DNA of 64,000 nt, from assembly GCF_000746205.1 (NCBI RefSeq), contig NZ_JQKV01000002.1:62001-126000 (forward strand), in the 5' to 3' direction. The stretch comes from Halorubrum sp. BV1 (GTDB lineage Archaea > Halobacteriota > Halobacteria > Halobacteriales > Haloferacaceae). Within the stretch, counting starts at the first letter, position 1; every line of letters begins with the position of its first letter. Below the pieces are notes generated by a model, which made no database searches, was not told where the DNA came from, and worked only from the letters and a program-made list of their open reading frames with translations. A program made the translations under genes and the position numbers. This document shows positions 1-6,840 of this stretch, piece after piece.

Positions 1-736
1 CATCGTCCGCGAGGTCGGCGAGCGCGTCGGTTTGGCTCGGTGCGACGTCGGAGAACACATGGTAGGTCGTCTCGCCATGTCGCTCGCGGATCCCGTCGAC
101 GCTCCCGCGAGCGACGATTCGCCCCTCGTTCATCACGACGACGCGGTCGCAGACGGATTCGACGTGATAGAGGTTGTGCGCCGAGAACACGACCGTCTTT
201 CCGGCCTCGCGTAGCTCGCGGGTGAACTGGAGCACGGAGTCCGTCGTCACCGGATCCAGTCCCGAGGCCGGCTCGTCGTACACGAGCACGTCCGGATCGT
301 TGACGAGCGACCGCGCGATGGCGACCTTCCGTTTCATCCCCTTGGACATGTCTCCGAGCCGGCGCTCGCGGTGGTCGAGCTGGAGCCGGTCGAGTGCGGA
401 CTCGATCCGCTCGTCCGCGACGTCTCCCGGGACGTCGTAGAGGTCGGCGAAAAAGCGGAGGTACGACCGCGGCGTCATCTCCTCGTACAGCGGCGACTCC
501 TCGGGGAGGAAGCCGAGCCGGCGGCGCATCTCTGGATCGTCGGAGTCGAAGCCGGCGACAGTCACCTCGCCGTCGGTCGGTTCGACGAGCCCCGAGAGCA
601 CCTTGAGAGTCGTCGTCTTTCCCGCTCCGTTCGGGCCGACGATGCCGAACACCTCGCCCTCTCCGACGGAGAACGTGCTGTCGACGACGGCGGCGAACTC
701 CCCGTACGTCTTCCGTAGGCCCGCCACCTCGATCAT
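1..736 (-). CDS. ABC transporter ATP-binding protein (partial, C-terminus outside window)
   Basis: This is the nucleotide-binding subunit of an ABC-2 type exporter; it would energise an integral membrane partner encoded beyond the left edge. The first ~245 residues are present. Visible motifs are Walker A (GPNGAGKTTT, near residue 32), an atypical signature (SKGMKRK in place of LSGGQ, usual in this ABC-2 subfamily), Walker B with its glutamate (VLVYDEPASGLDP) and a switch histidine in FSAHNLYHVE. The start ATG-ATC-GAG gives MIEVAGLRKTYGE, the usual beginning for this family. An AT-rich motif (ttaaac) lies about 25 nt upstream. The gene runs off the window, so the substrate is unknown. Confidence 0.93.
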   Translation of the reverse strand, partial: MIEVAGLRKTYGEFAAVVDSTFSVGEGEVFGIVGPNGAGKTTTLKVLSGLVEPTDGEVTVAGFDSDDPEMRRRLGFLPEESPLYEEMTPRSYLRFFADLYDVPGDVADERIESALDRLQLDHRERRLGDMSKGMKRKVAIARSLVNDPDVLVYDEPASGLDPVTTDSVLQFTRELREAGKTVVFSAHNLYHVESVCDRVVVMNEGRIVARGSVDGIRERHGETTYHVFSDVAPSQTDALADLADD

Positions 737-840
737 GCGTCGCGATCTGCCCTCTGTCGGGTTAAACCCACCTCCGCGGTTATCGCCGCCGAGAACGCTC
801 GCCGGTACGCTTACAGGACCGGTCGACGAACACGCTGGCA

Positions 841-1842
841 ATGACCGACGCGGGGGAGACCGGCAACGGCGCTGACCGCCGAGTCGGCGCTGACCCCGAC
901 CGCGGGCGTGAACGCAACTGCGACGTCAACCGCAGGCGTGACGTCGACCGCGAGGGCAACCGCGACGTCGACCGCGGGACCGAGATCGATCCCGCGGTCG
1001 CGGCGACCGCCCGAGAGGAACTGCGCACGACGGTCACCTATCAGGTCGAGCGGCTCCGCGAGATCGACACCAAGGCCATCGAGATTCTCAAGGCGAATCT
1101 GGTTCTCATCGGCATCGTCGTCACGGGCGGCTCGCTCGTCGTGCAGACCGAGTTCGACCTCGGCGGCTTCCTCAACCCCTTCACGCTCGCAGGCGGCGTG
1201 ATTCTGCTCGTCTCGACCGGGCTGGCGGCCGTCACCTACACCGCCTCCGACCTCCGAGGCGGACTCACCATCGCCGACGTCGACGCCCTGATCGCCGCCG
1301 AACGAGCCCGCAGCGGCGGCGAGAACGGACTGGGAGCCGACGCGCGCGACGCGACCGCTGACGACGAGGCCCGTGACGCGACCGCTGACGACGACGCGCA
1401 CGGCGAGCCGCCGGCGGGCTTCGACGAGCGGCTGCTGCGCAGCTACGCCGAGTGGATCGACTACAACGCCCGCGTCATGGCCGTCAACGATCTGCTCGCG
1501 ACAGTGACCGTCCTCTTGGTCTTCCTCGCGTTCGTCTACGTCGTCGCGGGGGTCGTGACCGGCGCGGTTGGACTCTCGGCGACGGAACTGTGGACCACGT
1601 TTGCCGTCTTGACGCTGTTCGCGGGCGGGTTCACATGGGTCGCCGCGCACATGGATCACCTCGGGCCCGAGACGCGGCACGCCGCGGCGTCGTTCGAGGG
1701 CGTGCAGATCTCCAAGGGGGCGGACCGAAGCGAGGCGTGGTCGTCGCTCCGCGCGATGATCGGGCGCGAGCCGCCCACGGAACCACCGGAACCGGACACC
1801 ACACCACCTGACAGGACACGAGACGGGACGCGCGAGGACTAA
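841..1842 (+). CDS. Haloarchaeal four-helix membrane protein with PycTM-like motif
   Basis: Function is unknown. The 333-residue protein has a charged, repeat-rich N-terminus of about 55 residues (Arg/Asp with DVDR/DVNR-like repeats), then the segment REIDTKAIEILKAN leading into a membrane hairpin (about 85-130). A hydrophilic middle carries the repeat RDATADD twice. A second hairpin spans about 215-275, and the tail is proline-rich. The motif Asp-Thr-Lys-Ala just before the first membrane helix resembles the start of Pycsar-type TM effectors (DUF5706) and related two-helix membrane effectors. I infer only a distant resemblance, because no cyclase partner is adjacent. The gene is divergent from the ABC ATPase. 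Confidence 0.75.
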   Translation: MTDAGETGNGADRRVGADPDRGRERNCDVNRRRDVDREGNRDVDRGTEIDPAVAATAREELRTTVTYQVERLREIDTKAIEILKANLVLIGIVVTGGSLVVQTEFDLGGFLNPFTLAGGVILLVSTGLAAVTYTASDLRGGLTIADVDALIAAERARSGGENGLGADARDATADDEARDATADDDAHGEPPAGFDERLLRSYAEWIDYNARVMAVNDLLATVTVLLVFLAFVYVVAGVVTGAVGLSATELWTTFAVLTLFAGGFTWVAAHMDHLGPETRHAAASFEGVQISKGADRSEAWSSLRAMIGREPPTEPPEPDTTPPDRTRDGTRED

Positions 1843-1895
1843 TCGCGGCTCCCGGGCGCTGCAAAATGGACGCAGACGTCGATCGAACGAGACCG

Positions 1896-2159
1896 CTACT
1901 CCTCTTTTTCCGCTGTTTCTCCCGGAACGCGCCCTCGCTCCCAGACGGCGTGAGCGGAGGTGCCGTTCGGCTGTCGGGCGTCGCCAGCGGCCCACTCGAC
2001 CGTGTGTGCGGCCTCGACCGCGCGGTCGACGTTGGCCGGCGTCCCACGCGGGACCTCGCCGAGCGTTTCGCCGGTCGCCGGCTCCGGCTCGCGGACCTTC
2101 CCGAGCGAGAACTCGGCGAGCTACTCGCCGTCGACGTGCCGTTTGTTGATGTCTGCCAT
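1896..2159 (-). pseudogene. Aldehyde dehydrogenase N-terminal remnant
   Basis: This is a decayed gene start. Reading from an ATG, the frame gives MADINKRHVDGE, then an in-frame TAG exactly where aldehyde dehydrogenases normally have Trp (DGEW; TGG to TAG is one change). The same frame continues with PATGETLGEVPRGTPANVD and RAVEAAH, the standard NAD-dependent aldehyde dehydrogenase N-terminal block. It then loses similarity and stops after 87 codons. The catalytic Glu and Cys domains (about 400 residues) are missing altogether. The remnant fills most of the only >300-base gap in the window (1843-2225). A short chance peptide is the alternative, but the block is too characteristic for that. Confidence 0.82.
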
Positions 2160-2225
2160 GTGTGTCGTTCGCGATCGTGAACAATCACCTCCGGTAGGGT
2201 ATCGACTGGACGTCGCGAGACCGGA

Positions 2226-3062
2226 TCACTCTCCCGTGGCGGCCGCGTCGCCGCTTGGACCGGTCGTCGTTGCGCGCTTTTCGAGTTCCCCGTTCAGTGC
2301 CGCGGCGTCGAAGTCGTGATCGGGACGGATGGCGACGAAATCGAGGAACCGTCGGGCGGCGAGCAGTTCCGCGGTCGAGTAGCTCGTGAGTGCGGCGTCG
2401 ACGGCCGTGGACGCACCGACGAGCGGTTCGAGGGCGGCGAGCGCGCTCGCTAAGTCGTACGAGCGCGCCGACTCGCGTCCGTCGCCGCCCACGTTCGTCG
2501 CGTCGATGACGTAGAGGTCGCCGTCGCGAACGAGCACGTTCTCAGCACGGAGGTCGCCGTGTGCGAGCCCGGCGTCGTGGATCGTCCGAAGGGTGTCGAA
2601 AAGCGCCGGCGCGAGCGCGGCGACCGTCTCGTTCTCGAGGTCGTCGAGGGTCCGAAACTCGGGGAGGTACTCCAACACGAGCACGCCGAGGTCGCCGACC
2701 GAGAACGCCTCGACGGGTTCCGGGGCGTTCACACCGAGCTCGCGGACCTTCCGGGTCGCTTCCAGTTCGTGGAGAGCCATCTCGTAGGGGGTCTCGTGGC
2801 GCTCGAAGAACCCCTCGGTCCCCGCCGAGAAGGCTCCGAGGTTCCGTCCGGTGGTGAAGAGCGCGTGAACCAGCGTGTTCTGTCGCGTGATCACCTTCAC
2901 GAACAGGTCGTCGTCGACGACCATCGGCGTCGACAGCCAGTTGTCGGCGTCGAGAAAGCGCACTCGCATCTCGTCGCGGTCGTACCGGTCCGCCAACTCG
3001 CGGACGACCCGTTCGATGTCGGGCCAGTCGACGCGGCCGCGAACGAGCTGCCGGAGCTCCAT
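2226..3062 (-). CDS. RIO/Bud32-like protein kinase family protein
   Basis: This is a 278-residue protein-kinase-fold protein of the small archaeal RIO/Bud32/lipopolysaccharide-kinase type. A candidate ATP-binding Lys sits in the strand DLFVKVITRQN (near residue 55). The catalytic loop is HGDLRAENV (near 165), with Asp and Asn in the expected spacing, followed by a metal-binding Asp in VIDATN where canonical kinases have DFG. No membrane segment or extra domain is seen. The substrate cannot be read from the sequence; phosphorylation of a protein or small molecule is inferred from the fold. The start MELRQLV has no good alternative upstream. Confidence 0.8.
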   Translation of the reverse strand: MELRQLVRGRVDWPDIERVVRELADRYDRDEMRVRFLDADNWLSTPMVVDDDLFVKVITRQNTLVHALFTTGRNLGAFSAGTEGFFERHETPYEMALHELEATRKVRELGVNAPEPVEAFSVGDLGVLVLEYLPEFRTLDDLENETVAALAPALFDTLRTIHDAGLAHGDLRAENVLVRDGDLYVIDATNVGGDGRESARSYDLASALAALEPLVGASTAVDAALTSYSTAELLAARRFLDFVAIRPDHDFDAAALNGELEKRATTTGPSGDAAATGE

Positions 3063-3219
3063 ACCGAAACGGAACGCGGCGACGACAGATAAGTGGCGTC
3101 GTCGCGCGGGGGTCCGCGACGGCCGGCCGCCCGCGGGTCAACCGCGTTCGGTGCTCGCTGCGCGCGACCGATGGGGTTCGAACCGCGCGACCCGCTACTG
3201 CTCACGTCGTTCGCAGATC

Positions 3220-3310
3220 GCGGGCACGGCGGGATCCCCGCGAGCGACGTGCGGGCGGGGGTCAGCCGTGCCCGTGACTGAGCGGAGCGAAAGAGCGGGC
3301 ACGGCGGGAT
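3220..3310. repeat. Copies of the tRNA-Arg 3' end (two direct, one inverted)
   Basis: The 16-mer gcgggcacggcgggat occurs at 3295-3310, where it is the 3' end of tRNA-Arg (acceptor strand and part of the T stem), and again at 3220-3235, 75 bp downstream of the tRNA 3' end. The inner 10-mer also appears inverted at 3265-3274. This pattern is expected from old site-specific integration at a tRNA gene, although no integrase or element is present now. The rest of the 3063-3295 spacer shows no gene. Confidence 0.7.
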
Positions 3311-3368
3311 TCGAACCCGCGATCGAGAGGTTAGGAACCTCTCGCCCTGTCCGCTAGGCCACGCGCCC
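3296..3368 (-). tRNA. tRNA-Arg (anticodon CCT)
   Basis: Reading the minus strand gives a complete 73-nt cloverleaf without an intron. The acceptor stem GGGCGCG pairs with CGTGCCC (one G-U pair). The D arm contains TGGCCTAGCGGA. The anticodon stem AGAGG/CCTCT closes the loop TTCCTAA, so the anticodon is CCT. The T arm is GCGGG-TTCGAAT-CCCGC and the discriminator base is G. CCA is not encoded. It decodes AGG, a rare arginine codon in GC-rich haloarchaea. Confidence 0.96.
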
Positions 3369-3423
3369 GAATCGTATGGAGAAAACGCCGCGGTCGGTAA
3401 TCGGTCGGCGTCGCAGGCGGGGA

Positions 3424-3696
3424 TTACGCGCTCGTTTCTTTTTCGGTTTCGAGGTCCTCGAACTCCTCGTCGTCATCCTCGAGCGTCGAGTCAGTCTCCT
3501 CTTCGTCGCCCTGCATCTGTTTCAGTTCGTCTTCGACCTCCTCACGCCCCTTCTTGAACTCGCCCATCGCCTGTCCGGTGGACCGTGCCAGCTTCGGAAT
3601 CTTGTTCGCCCCGAACAGAAGGACCAAGACGAGCAGGATGATGAGGAGCTCCGGCCCCGCCGGAATGCCGCCGATCAGTGGAATCGCGCTTGCCAT
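3424..3696 (-). CDS. tatA: Twin-arginine translocase subunit TatA/E
   Basis: This is the pore-forming subunit of the Tat pathway, which exports folded proteins and is the main export route in haloarchaea. The 90-residue protein has one N-terminal membrane helix (about residues 16-33, PELLIILLVLVLLFG), the hinge FGANKIPKLAR, an amphipathic helix (STGQAMGEFKKG) and a very acidic tail, which matches TatA. No tatC gene lies nearby. A TATA-like element (ctatag) lies about 30 nt upstream of the start. The neighbours are tRNA-Arg and a divergent peroxiredoxin gene. Confidence 0.95.
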   Translation of the reverse strand: MASAIPLIGGIPAGPELLIILLVLVLLFGANKIPKLARSTGQAMGEFKKGREEVEDELKQMQGDEEETDSTLEDDDEEFEDLETEKETSA

Positions 3697-3851
3697 CTCT
3701 ATACGGGCGTAGCTCTCTGGCGACTATAGTCTTTTTGCCTCGATGGGTTCGAGGCCCGAAACGCGGGTCAGCCGCGAGCGGGACGATGGGGTCACCACTG
3801 GCGGCTCGCCGCCGCCGAAACTGTGATACGCCCCGCCGCTGATCGGAAGGT

Positions 3852-4319
3852 ATGACAGACGTCGGTGATGACGCGCCGAATTTCGACGCGTCGATCGTAG
3901 ACGGCGGCATCGAACCGTTCGAGTTGGCCGATCGCATCGGTGACGAACCGGTCGTCTTAGCCTTCTTCCCGGCAGCCTTCTCGAACACCTGTACCGACGA
4001 GATGGAGGCGTTCCGCGACGAGTTCGACCGCGACGGCTGCACACTCCTCGGGGTGAGTACGGACCTCCCGCACGCGCTCGAAGCCTACCGGGTGCAGTAC
4101 GACCTGCCGTTCGCGCTCGTCGGCGATCCCGATCATCGCGCCATCGAGGCGTACGACGCGATAGAAGAATTCGAGCGCTACGGCGTCGACACGGTCGCAC
4201 GGCGAGCCATCTTCGTGATCGACACGGACGGCGTCGTGACCTACCGCTGGCTCGCCGAGCACTCGGGACAAGAACCCGACTACGACGTGGTCGCGGAGGC
4301 AGTCGAAGCGGCGTCGTAG
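3852..4319 (+). CDS. Peroxiredoxin (AhpC/TSA, BCP-like)
   Basis: This is a thiol peroxidase that reduces hydroperoxides. The 155-residue thioredoxin-fold protein has the peroxidatic motif PxxxSxxC in FFPAAFSNTCTDEM (Cys near residue 47). The second cysteine, in RDGCTLLGVS near residue 62, does not sit at the typical resolving position, so a one-Cys or external-thiol mechanism is possible. The strand VARRAIFVIDTDG is the usual C-terminal part of the fold. Length is normal for the family. It is a single gene divergent from tatA. Reductant and substrate are not evident. Confidence 0.93.
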   Translation: MTDVGDDAPNFDASIVDGGIEPFELADRIGDEPVVLAFFPAAFSNTCTDEMEAFRDEFDRDGCTLLGVSTDLPHALEAYRVQYDLPFALVGDPDHRAIEAYDAIEEFERYGVDTVARRAIFVIDTDGVVTYRWLAEHSGQEPDYDVVAEAVEAAS

Positions 4320-4353
4320 CCGGACGCTCTTACTGCGACCGTCTCGAACCGAG

Positions 4354-6840
4354 CTACTCGTCGTCCACGCTCCCGTCGACCTCGTCCGCGTACGCCGCTT
4401 CGGAGACGATATCCACGGACGCGACCTCGTCGTCCGGATCGAGGTTCATCACGATGACGCCTTTCGTGTTGCGACTCACCGTCGAGATCTCTTCGACGCG
4501 GGTCCGCATGATCTGACCGTCGCCGCTCATCGCGAGCAGGTGGTCGCCGTAGGTGACCGCCTCGATGGCGACGACCTCGCCGTTTCGGTCGCCGGTTTTG
4601 ATGTCGATCAGCCCCTTTCCGTTGCGGGACTGCAAGCGATACTCATCGAGGTCCGAGCGCTTCCCGTAGCCGTTTTCCGTCACGGTGAGCACCCAGTTGT
4701 GCTGGTCCTCGTCGATCGCGGCGACGCCGGCGACGGCGTCGTCCTCGCGGAGATCGATCCCAATCACCCCCCGAGCGGTGCGGCCCATCGCGCGAGCGTC
4801 GGCCTCGTCGAACCGGATCGCCATCCCGTGTCGGCTTCCGATGACGATGTCTCGATCGCCGTCGGTCACCTCAACGTCGACGAGTTCGTCGCCGTCTTCC
4901 AGTCGAATCGCGCGGATCCCTGTCGAGCGGATGTTCCCGAACTCGTCGACGGCGGTCCGCTTGATGTACCCGTCGCGGGTGACCATCGTGAGGAACTCGT
5001 CGTCGTCGAGATCGTCCGTGTTCACCACTGCCTCGATCTCCTCGCCGTCGTCGAGATCGAGGAGGTTCACTGCCGACTTCCCGCGGGCGGTCCGCGACAT
5101 CTCCGGGATCTCGTACGTCTTCAGCTCGTAGATCTGTCCGCGGTTGGTGAAGACGAGGAGGTAGTCGTGAGAGTTGGCGGCGAACACGGAGGAGACGCGG
5201 TCGCCCTCCTTCAGCCCAGTGCCGATGATCCCTTTCCCGCCGCGGTTTTGCGCGCGGAAGGTGTCGAGTGACATCCGCTTGATGTAGTCGTCCTCGCTCA
5301 TCACGACGACGCACTCCTCTTCGGGGATCAGGTCCTCGTGGGTCACGTCGCCGACGTCCTCGATGAAGCTCGTGCGACGCTCGTCGTCGTACTCGTCTTT
5401 GATAGCCGCTAGCTCGTCGACGATCACCTGATCGAGTTCATCGGGATCGGCGAGGATCGCCTCCAGTCGTTCGATCCGGTCGACGACGTCCTCGTACTCC
5501 GATTCGATCTCCTGGGTCTCCATCGACGTGAGCGACCCGAGCTGCATCCGAACGATGTGTTCGGCCTGCGCCTCGCTGAACTCGTAATCGGTCTCAAGCG
5601 CCGCCTTCGCGGCGTCGCGGTCGGCGGAGTCCTGGATCGTCTCGACCACGCTGTCGACGTTGTCGAGGGCTTTCAGCCGCCCTTCGAGGATGTGCGCGCG
5701 GTCCTCGCGCTCCGCGAGCTCGTGTTCCGAGCGCCGCCGGATCACGTCGCGGCGGTGCTCGACGTAGTGTCCGAGCGTCTCTTTCAGGTCTAAGACCTGC
5801 GGTGAGCCGTCGACTAAGGCGAGGTTGATGACGCCGAAGGTGCGTTCGAGGTGACTCTCCAGGAGCTGATTCTTGACGACCTCGGCCATCGCGTCGCGCT
5901 TGAGGTCGACGACGACGCGGATCCCGTCGCGGTCGGACTCGTCGCGGAGGTCGCGGATCCCCTCTATCGCGCCCTCGTTTACGTCCTCGGCGATCCGCTC
6001 CACGAGACGCGATTTGTTCTGCTGGAAGGGAAGCTCCGAGATGACGATCCGGCCTTCTTCCTCGTCGACCTCGAACTCGGCGCGGACGCGGACGCGACCG
6101 CGACCCGTCTTGTACGCCTCGTGGACCGCGTTCCGGCCGACGATATTCGCGCCGGTCGGGAAGTCCGGTCCTTTGACGTGTTCCATCAGGTCCTCGACGG
6201 TGCAGTCGGGATCTTCGATGAGCGCAACCGTGGCGTCTATCACCTCGCCGAGGTTGTGCGGCGGGATGTTCGTCGACATCCCCACCGCGATCCCCGAAGA
6301 GCCGTTGACGAGCAGGTTCGGGAACGCCGACGGCAGCACCTCCGGCTCCTCCAAGCGGTCGTCGTAGTTGGCGGTGAACTCGACCGTGTCGCGCTCGATG
6401 TCCGCCAGAAGCTCCTCCGCGATCGGCGACATTCGCGCCTCCGTGTAGCGCATCGCAGCCGGCGGGTCGCCGTCGACGGAGCCGAAGTTACCCTGTCCGT
6501 CCACCAGGGGGTACCGCATCGAGAAGTCCTGTGCCATCCGCGCGAGCGTGTCGTAGATGGCGCTGTCGCCGTGCGGATGGTAATCACCCATCGTCTCGCC
6601 GACGACGGAGGAGGACTTGCGGTGTGCGGAGTTGCTCGTCACGCCCGCCTCGTGCATCGCGAACAGAATGCGGCGGTGAACGGGCTTGAGCCCGTCCCGG
6701 ACGTCCGGGAGCGCGCGGCCCGCGATGACCGACATCGCGTAGTCAATATACGACTGCTCCATCTCGTCTTCGATGCGCGCGTTCGTTACCTGTGCGGCAC
6801 GCACGTCCGTGGGATCGACGTCGGGGGTGTCAGAGCTCAT
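4354..6840 (-). CDS. gyrA: DNA gyrase subunit A
   Basis: This is the breakage-reunion subunit of type IIA topoisomerase; with GyrB it introduces negative supercoils. I chose the ATG of MSSDTPDVD because it overlaps the gyrB stop as ATGA; an upstream in-frame start would add only MGGY. At 828 residues the length is normal. The active-site Tyr is Y132 (AMRYTEARMS). The quinolone-region motif YHPHGDSAIYD has Ser93 and Asp97, the sensitive-type residues. The GyrA box (QNRGGKG) and six-bladed C-terminal repeats are present, so this is a supercoiling-competent gyrase. The C-terminus is acidic. It is translationally coupled to gyrB. Confidence 0.98.
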   Translation of the reverse strand: MSSDTPDVDPTDVRAAQVTNARIEDEMEQSYIDYAMSVIAGRALPDVRDGLKPVHRRILFAMHEAGVTSNSAHRKSSSVVGETMGDYHPHGDSAIYDTLARMAQDFSMRYPLVDGQGNFGSVDGDPPAAMRYTEARMSPIAEELLADIERDTVEFTANYDDRLEEPEVLPSAFPNLLVNGSSGIAVGMSTNIPPHNLGEVIDATVALIEDPDCTVEDLMEHVKGPDFPTGANIVGRNAVHEAYKTGRGRVRVRAEFEVDEEEGRIVISELPFQQNKSRLVERIAEDVNEGAIEGIRDLRDESDRDGIRVVVDLKRDAMAEVVKNQLLESHLERTFGVINLALVDGSPQVLDLKETLGHYVEHRRDVIRRRSEHELAEREDRAHILEGRLKALDNVDSVVETIQDSADRDAAKAALETDYEFSEAQAEHIVRMQLGSLTSMETQEIESEYEDVVDRIERLEAILADPDELDQVIVDELAAIKDEYDDERRTSFIEDVGDVTHEDLIPEEECVVVMSEDDYIKRMSLDTFRAQNRGGKGIIGTGLKEGDRVSSVFAANSHDYLLVFTNRGQIYELKTYEIPEMSRTARGKSAVNLLDLDDGEEIEAVVNTDDLDDDEFLTMVTRDGYIKRTAVDEFGNIRSTGIRAIRLEDGDELVDVEVTDGDRDIVIGSRHGMAIRFDEADARAMGRTARGVIGIDLREDDAVAGVAAIDEDQHNWVLTVTENGYGKRSDLDEYRLQSRNGKGLIDIKTGDRNGEVVAIEAVTYGDHLLAMSGDGQIMRTRVEEISTVSRNTKGVIVMNLDPDDEVASVDIVSEAAYADEVDGSVDDE

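Noticed and set aside
3175..3184. T-loop-like ggttcgaacc as a second tRNA
   Set aside because: No acceptor, D or anticodon stem can be built around it; it is a simple palindrome near the tRNA-end copies.
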